A DNA stretch of 64,000 bases from CAVSWT01 sp963777515 (GCA_963777515.1 CAVZQU010000020.1:1-64000); one strand, 5' to 3'. Shown: positions 37,413-46,890, counted from the first letter of the stretch. The notes: generated by a model not told the origin, from the letters alone. A program made the numbers and translations.

Positions 37413-38855
37413 ATGGATAATGAAATTTCAAGAAGAGACTTCATTGTAAAAAGTACTACATTTTTAACTGCTCTGCCTTTTTTACAGTTATTAGGGGAGC
37501 CGATTTTTCAACCGGGTGATAAACTTCCCAATATTATTTTAATTTATACTGATGATCTTGGGTATGCAGACGTTGGTGTATTCGGGGCAAAAGGATTCGA
37601 AACTCCGAATATAGATAAACTTGCTGATAACGGGATACAATTCAAAGATTACTACAGCGCTGCTCCAACCTGTACACCTTCACGAGCGGCATTGCTTACG
37701 GGCTGTTATCCTGTTCGTGTCGGACTTCCGTTTGTTGTTGGTCCCAAAGGTCCCGATTGGACTAAGGGTAAAGATAACATCGGGCTTAGCTCTCAAGAAA
37801 CAACAATCGCTTCGATGTTAAAGCAGAAAGATTATGCTACGGGATGTATCGGCAAATGGCATCTTGGAGATAAGAAAGAATTTCTTCCAATCCGTCACGG
37901 TTTCGATTATTTCTTCGGTTTGCCGTACAGTCATGATATGATTAAAGAGGAAAATCCCAAGTGGCCCGATCTTCCATTAATTGAAAACGAAAAAGTTCTG
38001 GAACTGAATCCAGATCTAAGTCAGTTAACAAAACGATATACTAAGAAAGCTTTATCATTTATAGATAAAAATAAAGAGCAACCTTTCTTTCTTTATTTAG
38101 CTCACAGCATGCCGCACGTTCCTCTTTTTGCTTCTGAAAAATTTAAGGGAAAGTCCAAGCGTGGTTTGTACGGCGATGTTGTAGAAGAAATCGATTGGTC
38201 GGTCGGTCAAATAGTGAAGGAGTTAAAAGAACAAAATCTTTACGAGGATACAGTAATAATTTATACTTCCGATAATGGTCCGTGGTTGATCTATGGAAAT
38301 CACGCGGGTTCCGCAGGTGATCTTCGCGAAGGTAAGTTCACAACTTTTGAAGGCGGACAGAGAGAACCCTGCATCATAAGCTGGCCCCGAAAAATTCCTA
38401 AAGGAATAGTATCCGATAAAACATTTTCCGCAATTGATTTCCTTCCTACTATTGCTGCTATTACAGGCTGCAAATTGCCCGATAAAAAAATTGATGGCTT
38501 AAGCGCTTTATCTTTATGGGAAAATGAACCACGAGCGAAAAGTCCACACGAAGCATTATATTTTTACGCCGAGAGTGATCTGCAGGCAGTAAGATGGAAA
38601 AACTGGAAATTACATTTTCCGCACAAGTATGATTCAGTCAAAGTGCCCGGCAAGGATGGAAAACAGGGAATCAGCATAGCTAAAACAATAGGCCTTTCTT
38701 TATTTGATCTTACAAACGATCCGGAAGAAAAAATTAATCTTGCTGATAAACATCCCGATATCGTAGAGAAAATGAAGGAAATGGCGAAAAAATTCGACGA
38801 AGAATTGAAAAAGGATGCACGTTCCTGTGGAATTGTAAAGGAAGAACAGGATTAA
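37413..38855 (+). CDS. Cysteine-type sulfatase with Tat-like signal
   Basis: 480 residues. The N-terminal SRRDF followed by a hydrophobic stretch (1-27) looks like a Tat signal. The alkaline phosphatase-like sulfatase fold is clear: metal site IYTDDLGYADV, C87-T-P-S-R91 (the CxPSR box whose cysteine becomes formylglycine), GKWHLG, and YTSDNGPW. It hydrolyses sulfate esters outside the cytoplasm. Base composition is more G/C-rich and codon use differs from the neighbours, suggesting transfer. Next to it lies a maturase fragment. The CDS lies between 91-bp direct repeats. GGAG precedes the ATG. Confidence 0.92.
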   Translation: MDNEISRRDFIVKSTTFLTALPFLQLLGEPIFQPGDKLPNIILIYTDDLGYADVGVFGAKGFETPNIDKLADNGIQFKDYYSAAPTCTPSRAALLTGCYPVRVGLPFVVGPKGPDWTKGKDNIGLSSQETTIASMLKQKDYATGCIGKWHLGDKKEFLPIRHGFDYFFGLPYSHDMIKEENPKWPDLPLIENEKVLELNPDLSQLTKRYTKKALSFIDKNKEQPFFLYLAHSMPHVPLFASEKFKGKSKRGLYGDVVEEIDWSVGQIVKELKEQNLYEDTVIIYTSDNGPWLIYGNHAGSAGDLREGKFTTFEGGQREPCIISWPRKIPKGIVSDKTFSAIDFLPTIAAITGCKLPDKKIDGLSALSLWENEPRAKSPHEALYFYAESDLQAVRWKNWKLHFPHKYDSVKVPGKDGKQGISIAKTIGLSLFDLTNDPEEKINLADKHPDIVEKMKEMAKKFDEELKKDARSCGIVKEEQD

Positions 38856-38865
38856 TACAGTAACA

Positions 38866-39071
38866 ATGCAACCACACTTATCAGATTCATTCCATATAAT
38901 GGCTAAACCAACGGGAGCAATTTGCAATCTCGACTGCGAATATTGCTTCTATCTCGAAAAAGAAAAATTGTATCCTTCAGTAAAAAACTGGGCTATGCCC
39001 GATGATGTGCTTGAAAAATATATTAAGGAATAAATTCAGTCTCAGAAAGTTCCTGAAATTATTTTTGCCAA
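38866..39071 (+). pseudogene. Anaerobic sulfatase-maturating enzyme (anSME), N-terminal remnant
   Basis: From ATG 38866: MQPHLSDSFHIMAKPTG, then C20-N-L-D-C24-E-Y-C27, the radical SAM cluster motif CxxxCxxC of anSME, then MPDDVLEKYIKE. A TAA stop at 39031-39033 follows; the frame goes on as IQSQKVPEIIFA, where the normal protein has WQGGEPTL next, but here the right-hand 91-bp repeat begins. The gene is cut at the repeat edge and also carries a nonsense codon. It is therefore dead, and the sulfatase beside it must be matured by another gene outside the window. Confidence 0.85.
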
Positions 39072-39162
39072 GTGTGAAATAAAATTCACACATATTATGT
39101 TTTATTTAGAAATGAGGGTAAATTATAAATAATGATGTGAGAAATGAATTGCACAGTGGGAA
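39072..39162. repeat. 91-bp direct repeat, right copy
   Basis: Same as 36823-36913 with about eight changes, starting GTGTGAAATAAAATTCACAC. Its first base falls exactly where the anSME reading frame loses similarity to the family. Confidence 0.85.
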
Positions 39163-39245
39163 AAAATGTATATACGCTGTTTATAATTTAAAATAGTAAA
39201 ACAGCTCAACTCTATAGTTATAATTTTATTTTGTTAATTTAGAAA

Positions 39246-40250
39246 TTAATTTCTGGTTGCAAGTTTTTCCGCAATATTTACTATCGGATTAACATTTAAA
39301 TCAGTTGTTTGTGAATCAGAAATATATCCTGTCAATGGATCTGTAAATATATATTTGGCAATTTCTAATCGGAATAAATTCTTTGCTTCCCGATCGTCTC
39401 CAATAGAGTTTTCAAATGTTTTATATTGTTCTAAAACAGTTGCTCGATGATCATAAATTATTTTTAAATTTCTTTCGAGATTGTATTTTTTTAAACTTAT
39501 TCTCATTAATAATGCTGGTATGCCTATGAGTAATATTTTCTTTATTAGATGGGTTATTATTTCCGTTGTTGAATTACCATTGAAATCGATTATAAAAATT
39601 AAGATTACAGATGCGAATATTAATATTATAGAAATACAAAATGCAATAAACCAACTTTTCTCCATTTTTCCATGATTTTCTCTTAGTTTATCAAAGGAAC
39701 CAGCGCTTTCTTTAAGTGTTTTTATTAAAGACAGGTCGGAGATGTCACCTAATTTTTGTTTAGCGTCTTTAATCATACTATCAATTTCAAATAAATTTGA
39801 TTTGACGTTTTCTATTCTTGATTTGAACTGATCATTATCATTAATTAACCCACTTATTTTTTCTAATTTGAATATATTTTCAATATTAAATAATTGAGTT
39901 AAAAATGGAGTTTCATTTCGTTGAAAATCTGAAATATAATTACTTCGGTTTCCTGGATATTCAGGTGTATGAACTCCTTTTTTAATCAAATTTTCAATGT
40001 TATTTACTTGTCCATTAAATGCTGATAAATGAGTTCTTATAATATTTATATAGTTTTCAACTAACGGCTTAGGTATATTCTTCGTATAGTTATTAATATC
40101 AGTTATAATTTTAAGATGCAGATCAGTTACTTCATTTTTGATCTTTTCAGCTTCAAGAAAATTATTTTGAACTCCCATATCTTCATAACTTATATTCCTG
40201 TTTCGAAGTTTTGTGACTTCATCTTTTAATTGTAGTAAATTTTTTTCCAC
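39246..40250 (-). CDS. Unrecognised coiled-coil protein with two membrane helices
   Basis: 334 residues. The first 200 residues are charged and helical, probably coiled coil. Two hydrophobic helices follow (WFIAFCISIILIFASVILIF near 200-220 and ILLIGIPALLMRI near 240). The C-terminal soluble domain contains RATVLEQYKTFENS and YIFTDPLTGYI. The domain order is like 2-TM hypothetical proteins in defence or cassette settings, but I cannot name a family. First member of the minus-strand run in the cassette-like zone; repeat copy A starts 121 bp upstream of it. Confidence 0.6.
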   Translation of the reverse strand: MEKNLLQLKDEVTKLRNRNISYEDMGVQNNFLEAEKIKNEVTDLHLKIITDINNYTKNIPKPLVENYINIIRTHLSAFNGQVNNIENLIKKGVHTPEYPGNRSNYISDFQRNETPFLTQLFNIENIFKLEKISGLINDNDQFKSRIENVKSNLFEIDSMIKDAKQKLGDISDLSLIKTLKESAGSFDKLRENHGKMEKSWFIAFCISIILIFASVILIFIIDFNGNSTTEIITHLIKKILLIGIPALLMRISLKKYNLERNLKIIYDHRATVLEQYKTFENSIGDDREAKNLFRLEIAKYIFTDPLTGYISDSQTTDLNVNPIVNIAEKLATRN

Positions 40251-40370
40251 TTATACCTCTTATTATTATTTAAGCCTACAACTTTGAATCGATGTTGAAG
40301 CTAAGAAAAATGATATCGCACTTAAAAATAAATTTTATAATTAGAAAATGTTTATGTTTATTATCATAAT

Positions 40371-40497
40371 TTGCTTCCCTTATTCATCCTAGCTTAGCAT
40401 TAAAATGCGATAGCAGTTTCAAGTAAATTTAAGCAAAAGGAAAGTAATAAATAATTTTTAAAAATACATCGGTATAAGTACGATTAATGATTAATTT
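40371..40497. repeat. Cassette-zone repeat, copy A
   Basis: One of six copies of a 125-170 bp repeat. Landmarks in the plus direction: CCCTTATTCATCCT, AGCTTAGCAT, a bulged hairpin around ATGCGATAGC, GGAAAGTAATAAATAATT, ATACATCGGTATAAGTAC and GATTAATGATTAA. Located between the genes at 39246-40250 and 40677-41861. Confidence 0.9.
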
Positions 40498-40676
40498 GGT
40501 GAAAATTCACTGAGTTGTAATCACCTCTTTATAACTATAGATATTAGTTTAGTAAAATATTAAAGAGATATTTAAAGAACTTTATCTGATTAAATCGAAT
40601 TAAAAAATATTACAATCATTCATTTAATCGATTTATTTACTTATTAAATAGCATAGCCACTAAATTATGGTAAGTA
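40498..40676. other. Gene-free spacer between repeat A and next gene
   Basis: AT-rich, no gene or recognisable element. Confidence 0.4.
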
Positions 40677-41861
40677 TTAATGTTTACTCTCAGTTAACCC
40701 ACTATATCCGAAAGAACCTTTGAAAATATTTCTTAATATTTTTTTTGATTTAATATCGATGCTGTATATTATTTCAGGTTTTAATGTTTTAACTACGACA
40801 TAAGAAAAACTAACTAACGAAAGTATAGGAGGTAAAACAAAATTTAATATAGTACTTAAAGAAGATTTAGTAATAATAGTGCTTTTTGACATATTATTCA
40901 TTGGTAATAATGGCAATTTAGCCTCATCTGCGGCCTGTTCAATTCTTTGCTTTTCAATTATTAAATATGATTGAAAACTCTCAGAATTATAATCTCCCGA
41001 AATGTTAATATAGTGCCACCTCGGAAAACCAGAGCCTATTATCTGTTGAAGAGCTAAAATTTTGTCAAAGATCATGCTTACGCTGAAAGTTTTACCATAT
41101 TCTGGTGATTCAAGTATTCTTATTAAGTATTCACCCCAGCTCCACAAGTTATTTTGACAAAACTCCATATTTTCCCAAGCTTTATTTATAGCATCAAATG
41201 CATCATCGCGAATCATATGTGAAAAATAAATTGCAGAAGAATCAGTATTACCAATGCTACCAAAATATTGCCAGCCCCGTCTGTAAACATCAAACGCATA
41301 ACAAAGCAAAAATTCTTCAGCCGTTTTGAATTCTTTTAAATCTGACTTTAAATATTTAGGGATTGTTTTCAGTTTAATCTTAGGAAAAGCTGATAATGGA
41401 ATGTTATTTAAAAAATATGTTTTGTGATCTTTCCAAATTTCATATCCGTCATTAGTAATTAAATTTCCTAGACGTTCATAGTGTCCTTTGGTTACAATAG
41501 GGTTGATTAACTGAAACCCCAGCCACTCGTTTAACCAACTTCTCCTTGAAGTTATTTTACAAAAATGTTTTCGAATTTTCTTTTCTTCTTTATTATTTAT
41601 TTCAATTGTTGCCTCTGAGATTTTATAAAGCTTATTATGTAACTTTTTTAGTAATTCAGGTGCTCCTGGATTTACAGTTCCTGGTAATGTGAAATACATT
41701 TTTTCGGAATTTATAAATAGGTCAATAAAGTTTTTTAAGCACATTCTTGCTAATGGATCTTTTGAGAATTCACAATCGATAGGACGAAGGAAAGATTCAG
41801 CACCGAGTAATAGCGTCATATCCGTTGCTGTATTTTTTAATATTTTAGTATCATATGCCAT
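40677..41861 (-). CDS. Unrecognised protein in cassette-like zone
   Basis: 394 residues, mostly soluble, with one probable hydrophobic segment near the C-terminus (LNFVLPPILSLVSFSYVV). Conserved-looking stretches include LLGAESFLRPIDCEF, GFQLINPIVTKGHYERLG and WGEYLIRILESPEYGKTF. There is no signal peptide and no family I recognise. A phospholipid- or phage-related function is possible but not supported. It precedes copy A and follows copy B in transcription order. Confidence 0.6.
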   Translation of the reverse strand: MAYDTKILKNTATDMTLLLGAESFLRPIDCEFSKDPLARMCLKNFIDLFINSEKMYFTLPGTVNPGAPELLKKLHNKLYKISEATIEINNKEEKKIRKHFCKITSRRSWLNEWLGFQLINPIVTKGHYERLGNLITNDGYEIWKDHKTYFLNNIPLSAFPKIKLKTIPKYLKSDLKEFKTAEEFLLCYAFDVYRRGWQYFGSIGNTDSSAIYFSHMIRDDAFDAINKAWENMEFCQNNLWSWGEYLIRILESPEYGKTFSVSMIFDKILALQQIIGSGFPRWHYINISGDYNSESFQSYLIIEKQRIEQAADEAKLPLLPMNNMSKSTIITKSSLSTILNFVLPPILSLVSFSYVVVKTLKPEIIYSIDIKSKKILRNIFKGSFGYSGLTESKH

Positions 41862-41987
41862 TTCTTAACACCTCCAGATTTAAATTCTTTTTATAAGAAT
41901 CCTTTTATTATTATTAAGGATCGATCAATAACTACAAAGCCGAAAATTTTAATAACTAAAGAATCTTTCCACAAATTATCATACTTT

Positions 41988-42166
41988 GCTTCCCTTATTC
42001 ATCCTGGCTTAGTATAAACAAGCGAATTCAGTTTCAATTTAATTTAAGAGAAAAGAATGTAATAGATTATTTTTAAAAATATTAGCCTCCATTCGGGAAG
42101 AAAACTTGCCTTCCGGGAGGCATGTATAATTATGATTAATCATTAATAGAGTAAATTTTAAATTTC
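41988..42166. repeat. Cassette-zone repeat, copy B with hairpin insert
   Basis: Same landmarks as copy A (CCCTTATTCATCCT, GGCTTAG, a TTTAATTTAAG stretch), then an insert of about 40 bp (CCTCCATTCGGGAAG ... TTCCGGGAGGCATG) that forms a hairpin. The repeat then resumes at TATAATTATGATTAATCATTAATAG. Confidence 0.85.
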
Positions 42167-42209
42167 ATTATATTTTCCTGTAGTGAATTCTCCGTTTAGT
42201 CATTTTATT

Positions 42210-42644
42210 TTATCTAAACTTATTATATTTTCTCCAATAAATATAGACTATTATATTTGTGATTATTATTGCAGCCCACAAAATGTCTGAAGCAACTTCA
42301 TATTTAGCCTCCCAACCGATATTTTGAAAGTAAGTTTCCCACCCTAAATGCAGAGGTAATTTAAGCTTTGATTCGAGCAATAATATGTAATGCCCAATTC
42401 GTCCTAATTGTAGATTAATTGCATAAGCCCAAAACCCCAACAATATCACCAATATAGGAGCCGTTAAACCTATATTTGTAGGTAATTTAATTTTATCTTT
42501 GTTAGTGTATAGCCAAGTCCATATAATTGCAGACGCAAGAAGTGCATATTGAGGTAAATTATGCAAAGCATTAATGTGTACCAATATTTCTTCCCGTAAT
42601 GAATTGTATTCATTAAGAATAAATTGTCTTTGAATTGTATCCAT
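42210..42644 (-). CDS. Small membrane protein, unrecognised
   Basis: 144 residues with three likely membrane helices (about 33-50, 62-80 and 118-137) and charged ends (MDTIQRQFILNEYNSLREE ... YWRKYNKFR). No family recognised. The open loop after helix 2 carries LGRIGHYILLLESKLKL. Located between copies B and C. Confidence 0.6.
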   Translation of the reverse strand: MDTIQRQFILNEYNSLREEILVHINALHNLPQYALLASAIIWTWLYTNKDKIKLPTNIGLTAPILVILLGFWAYAINLQLGRIGHYILLLESKLKLPLHLGWETYFQNIGWEAKYEVASDILWAAIIITNIIVYIYWRKYNKFR

Positions 42645-42722
42645 TTATTTCCCTTAATTCTTAAGATAATTAATTTTAATGACAGATTGATATCATATAT
42701 AAAAATACTAGAATTCTTGTTT

Positions 42723-42845
42723 GTGTCCCTTATTCATCTTAGCATAGCATAAAAATGCGATTGCAGTTTCAATTTAATTTAAGCGAAAGGAAGGTAATAA
42801 ATAATTTGTAAAAATACATCGGTATAAGTGCGATTAATTATTAAC
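42723..42845. repeat. Cassette-zone repeat, copy C
   Basis: Near-complete copy: CCCTTATTCATCTTAG, ATAGCATAAAAATGCGATTG, AAGCGAAAGGAAGGTAATAA, ATACATCGGTATAAGTGC, GATTAATTATTAA. Placed 28 bp from the stop of the next gene (42873). Confidence 0.9.
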
Positions 42846-42872
42846 ATCAAATAACTTTAACTAATAAATAAA

Positions 42873-43752
42873 TTATTCCATTTTATTCAAGTTGACAAAG
42901 AGGTATGGATTATTTTGTTTCATTTTAATAAAAGCCCAATTCCACATATCATAATATGCATCAATCGAAAATGGACGATACCTTATTTCTTTTAATTGCT
43001 TCCGTGATATATTATAAAAATATAACGACCACATTATTAAAACTATAAATATCACATAATAAATATTGTCATAAATAGAATAATCATTTACAAATATTCC
43101 AAAGGCAATAAGAATAATTATTGCAATAATACTGATGAAGAAAAGGAGTTTCATGAAAAACAATAACCGTCCATAGTAATCACCCAGATATGCTACTCGA
43201 TGTTTTTTATTGTTCCCTATAGTGCTAGTAATTTTGCTTCTTGTCGGTTGAATCAGTTCTGATTTTCTATATTGTTTTATTGATTTGTACGTTTGCGGCA
43301 AGTAGCAACGCATATCATTAACTAGTTTATGAAATGTAAATGAGAATGTTGAAATTCTAGAAAGGAGCCACGGATGTTTCTTCATTTGACTTTGCAAATT
43401 TTCATAACCAAAAAAAATTGTTTCTGAATTAACTAAATAATTCTCTTCAACAAATCTTATATATGCAACGATTCGAAAGATTGATCTGCATTTATGAATA
43501 ATAATCCATAAAAAATATGGAATTGTAATTAGTTGTATGCTAACAATTGAAATTACTGCGAGCACATTTAAATCGGAAACAGTATAGATGCTATCAATTT
43601 TAAACAGTTGTATTAAAGAAACTATAACAGTAATAATGGCACCAAACATCAGGGGTACCATATTTAATAAAATCTAATTGGCATTTTTTAAGGAAAAATA
43701 TTTCATCCCTAAGTTTGTTTAGTTCAATTTCAATTATTTTTTCTTTTTCCAT
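42873..43752 (-). CDS. Membrane protein with four helices, unrecognised (likely frameshift near 43660)
   Basis: The body 42873-43661 gives 262 residues with helices near 1-20, 30-53, 163-188 and 195-215, plus soluble parts. An upstream ATG at 43752 in another frame reads MEKEKIIEIELNKLRDEIF then KKCQLDFIKYGTP, a charged helix that flows into the body (FGAIITVIVS) if one C in the CCCC run is lost. The combined protein would be about 293 residues. No family is recognised. Bounded by repeat copies C and D. Confidence 0.5.
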
Positions 43753-43857
43753 AATTAAATTATGTAACAGCTTTATGACTAAAGTGTCTCAATAGAAAGC
43801 AAAGCGTTTTTTATTACTAATATATTAAAAATATCTTCCTTTTAATTATTATATTTT

Positions 43858-44003
43858 ATCTCTCTAATTCATCCTGGCTTAGCATAAAAATGCGATTGCG
43901 GAAATAAAATAATTCAAAGAGCAAATTTTTCGAAAGGAAAGTAATAAATAATTTTTTAAAATACATCGGTACAATTACGATTAATTATTAATAGATTAAA
44001 TTT
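43858..44003. repeat. Cassette-zone repeat, copy D
   Basis: Keeps TTCATCCTGGCTTAGCAT, ATGCGATTGCG, CGAAAGGAAAGTAATAAATAA and ATACATCGGTACAATTACG, with the middle segment (AAATAAAATAATTCAAAGAGC) changed relative to the other copies. Confidence 0.85.
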
Positions 44004-44043
44004 TGGCGGATTCTAAAATCTATTAATAAAAACAAATTCTTAT

Positions 44044-44946
44044 TTAATTACCATAAAGAACTTTTAACGCTCTGCTTATACCGCCCGCGTAACAAGATGT
44101 GTGAGTTTCATCTTCAAATAAATGCATTTTCATTTTCAACCCGGGATAATTACGAGACTCAAGTATCTCAGCCATTTGATTCATATTAGAAATTGATGAA
44201 CTGTCTTCAAGTCCGCCAATACTCATGAATAAAGCAACTGGTAAATCTTTATGTTTATCTGCATATTCTTTTTCATATTTAAATATTACTTTATTGTCCC
44301 ACCATATTGAAGGGCTTCCCGCATAGTATTTCTGAAATGTTTCCGGACTGTTAAATAATGTATAAAGAGTAAATAATCCGCCATAAGAATAACCACTCAA
44401 CGCTCTATCATTTTGCTTAACACGGTAATTTGATTCTACATAAGGAATTAGTTCATTACGTATAAAGTCCAAAAATTTTGCGGCACCACCGGATTTAGAT
44501 ACAATGTCTTTTCTACCGCTCATTTTGGATAAAATGTTTTCCCACGCTTTATCTGCTTTTGGATTATTTGTCGGTAGTAAATCGCGATTTCGCCATGCAG
44601 CCCAATCTTCCAATCCATTAATTTTATAACCAATACCAACTACTAAGAGTTGAGGAATTTCTTTTCGCGGAAAGCTCATGATATTTACAATGTTGCTTAC
44701 TAGATTAAAAGCTCTATCAGCATCCGTACAATATAATATAGGATATAATGTTGTGTCGTCGAGGAAATAATTTACAGGGAATGAAATATGAATTACAAAA
44801 TCTTCACCAACAATATTGGAATGAATAAATTTAGTCTCGGTTCTGAATAATAATGACTTAGAATTATCTTGTAAAAGGGAATTGCCTAAAAGCATTAACC
44901 AGGCAATGAAGACGATAAAATTTTTGAAAGAAAATATTTTAAACAT
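44044..44946 (-). CDS. Secreted esterase of the alpha/beta-hydrolase family (Esterase D/enterochelin esterase type)
   Basis: 300 residues. The N-terminal helix (residues 10-26, FIVFIAWLMLLGNSLLQ) is a signal peptide or anchor. A nucleophile elbow, GYSYGG (serine about residue 190), and a late histidine in EDETHTSCY form the expected catalytic pair of Pfam Esterase proteins. Early LYPILYCTDADRAFNLV matches the family's strand-helix start. Members hydrolyse esters such as feruloyl, acetyl or siderophore esters; which one cannot be told here. Located between copies D and E of the repeat. Confidence 0.8.
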   Translation of the reverse strand: MFKIFSFKNFIVFIAWLMLLGNSLLQDNSKSLLFRTETKFIHSNIVGEDFVIHISFPVNYFLDDTTLYPILYCTDADRAFNLVSNIVNIMSFPRKEIPQLLVVGIGYKINGLEDWAAWRNRDLLPTNNPKADKAWENILSKMSGRKDIVSKSGGAAKFLDFIRNELIPYVESNYRVKQNDRALSGYSYGGLFTLYTLFNSPETFQKYYAGSPSIWWDNKVIFKYEKEYADKHKDLPVALFMSIGGLEDSSSISNMNQMAEILESRNYPGLKMKMHLFEDETHTSCYAGGISRALKVLYGN

Positions 44947-44987
44947 AATATTTCCCCAATATTTAATTTTATTAGTTAACTTACTTA

Positions 44988-45163
44988 AGTTTCAATTTAA
45001 TTAAATCAAAAAGAAGGTAATAAAAAGATTTTTAAAATACATCGGCCTCCCTTCACATATTGACAAAAAGTTACGGGAGGTAAACCTGCCTCTGCCTATC
45101 TGCAGACAAGTTCCGAGCAGGCAGGTATAAGTACGATTAGTTATTAATAGAGTAAATTTTAGG
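44988..45163. repeat. Cassette-zone repeat, copy E with hairpin insert
   Basis: Starts with the middle part (GTTTCAATTTAATTAAATC), has TACATCGG, then a ~78-bp insert beginning CCTCCCTTCACATATTG and containing the palindromic unit CCTGCCTCTGCCTATCTGCA. It resumes at TATAAGTACGATTAGTTATTAATAG. The insert lies at the same place as in copy B. Confidence 0.85.
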
Positions 45164-45254
45164 AGACTCGAAAATCTAATTACATTTTTATACTTGGGGC
45201 AATTCATTATTGCCGGATAGATTTACTATTAATAGTTTACAACATCAGGATAGG

Positions 45255-45788
45255 TTATTTATTCACTTTTTCCCAATCAGCTTTGTTTATTCTGTAGGTC
45301 CAATCTGTTTTGCTGACTTTTATCAAATGTTTTAAGTGAGTTCCGTTTATTCTTCGCCCTCCAATTTTTTCTACAGCTTTTTGTGAACGAATATTATCCT
45401 TGCCGATGTAGAAAATAATGTCTTCTACAAATCCAAAGGCATAATTAATCATTAATTCCTTCATCGATTTGTTGTAATTGCCTCCCCAATAATCTCTTGA
45501 TAAAAATGACCATCCAATCTCAATTGCATTTTCTACATCCTTAACTGGTTTAAATCTTGAACTTCCAATAATGCTGTGCTTTGATTTCTCAATTACAATT
45601 AATGCCCCTTTTGATTTAATTGAATTTTCGAAGAATTCTGAATAGACTTCCCGCTCATATCTATCACTGCATGGATGCTGTTTCCAAATCAAGGGATCTT
45701 TAGCAACTTCATACAATCCTTCAAAATCATTTTCTATTAGCGGTCTTAAAAGGATTAAATCATTTTCTAATGTCGGCTGCAGATTCAT
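45255..45788 (-). CDS. GNAT N-acetyltransferase (RimJ/RimL type)
   Basis: 177 residues, the usual length. It has LENDLILLRPLIENDFEGL, then EIGWSFLSRDYWGGNYNKSMKE in the region of the acetyl-CoA pyrophosphate loop, and the end of the fold FYIGKDNIRSQKAVEKIGG (residues about 122-140). It would acetylate an amine on a small molecule or protein N-terminus; the target is unknown. GNAT genes are frequent passengers of cassette arrays. Transcribed towards copy E. Confidence 0.88.
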   Translation of the reverse strand: MNLQPTLENDLILLRPLIENDFEGLYEVAKDPLIWKQHPCSDRYEREVYSEFFENSIKSKGALIVIEKSKHSIIGSSRFKPVKDVENAIEIGWSFLSRDYWGGNYNKSMKELMINYAFGFVEDIIFYIGKDNIRSQKAVEKIGGRRINGTHLKHLIKVSKTDWTYRINKADWEKVNK

Positions 45789-45958
45789 TTATGATTGTTA
45801 ATAGTTTAATTAATATTGATATAACGATTTGGCAAATCACTGAGTTTATTTCTATATAATTGCATAAGTATCAACTTAATTTTTACATATTATGTTATGG
45901 ATTCTTAAAAAATAATAAATTGACAGAATTAAAATGTTAAAGTTTATTCTACCAGTAA

Positions 45959-46055
45959 GCCCTTCCATTTTTAAGGGAAGGGCTGGGATGGGTTTTTTGA
46001 TAAGATAAACATTTTGAACCCTCTCTAAATCTCTCCCTTTTGAAGGGAGAGAATT
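45959..46055. repeat. Dispersed hairpin repeat (CCCTTCC and CTCTCCC stems)
   Basis: Two stems in tandem: AGCCCTTCC...GGAAGGGCT (45958-45966/45976-45984), followed soon by a T6 run, and CTCTCCC...GGGAGAG (46031-46037/46045-46051). Together they match the common CTCCCTTTTGAAGGGAG element found in Bacteroidota-group genomes. It may also terminate the flanking transcripts. The rest of 45789-46289 shows no gene. Confidence 0.65.
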
Positions 46056-46289
46056 ATTATCAATAGTATCTTTACATTGTTTAGTCCTGTCACTATAAAT
46101 ATTAATATCTTCTTTATTTGATTTAGAACATTATATGCATTTATAATTAAATTATTTTATCCTTAAATTGACGACAATTCAATAAAATCGAGATAGCTAT
46201 AATATTGTTTATAAAAAAAACTTTGACTAATTATTCTGTTAATTACCAACATTAATGAGAAGCTTTATTCAATTTAATTCTAAATATGT

Positions 46290-46778
46290 TTAGTCAAAAT
46301 CAAAATTGAAGAATGGGAACACCGGTAAGAATCCGCCTTTCCCGATAATGTTGATTAAACCAATCTGCAAACCTTTTAAAGTTGCTGCATAATTTACAAT
46401 TGATATTTGTAGTCCATTAAAATGGCCATCGTGATAATTTACAGCGCCGGATTGTAAACCAACCGACATCCCTTTTGTTATATTTACAAAACTGTCCTGC
46501 CAGCCTGTAAAGCCATCATCATTTAAGTTTACCATTCCCCATTGAATACCGACTTCTTTTCCCGTTGTATGATTAACGAGGCCAAAATCAAATCCGGTAA
46601 CATTAGCATTCTTACCATAAATAAGATTAAAACGAATACCGTTGATTGACTGCGATTCCGGCACAATTTGAATCGGGTTAACCAACGAAAGTTGTACAGG
46701 GTTATTTTGTGACCTGGAAACTGATGAAAGGATTACAATTAGAAAAAGAACTAAAATGACAGTAGATAACTTTCTCAT
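46290..46778 (-). CDS. LA_2272-type surface repeat protein
   Basis: 162 residues. A signal peptide (about 1-23, ending SVSRSQ) is followed by tandem 20-residue repeats of the form N-x-x-G-L-Q-x-G-x-V-N (NVTGFDFGLVNHTTG, VGIQWGMVNLND, VGLQSGAVNYHD, LKGLQIGLINIIG). This is the pattern of LA_2272 surface repeats, likely a beta-solenoid on the cell surface. No binding partner can be assigned. It is preceded by copy F upstream of its start. Confidence 0.75.
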   Translation of the reverse strand: MRKLSTVILVLFLIVILSSVSRSQNNPVQLSLVNPIQIVPESQSINGIRFNLIYGKNANVTGFDFGLVNHTTGKEVGIQWGMVNLNDDGFTGWQDSFVNITKGMSVGLQSGAVNYHDGHFNGLQISIVNYAATLKGLQIGLINIIGKGGFLPVFPFFNFDFD

Positions 46779-46890
46779 ATGAGGCTCCTATTTGTTAATG
46801 AATTAAAGACAATCAAATTAATTAAAAATGTGTTTACGAATAAAATCAATCATTAAAATATTAAATATAAAATCCGCTAATTGTCATGAT

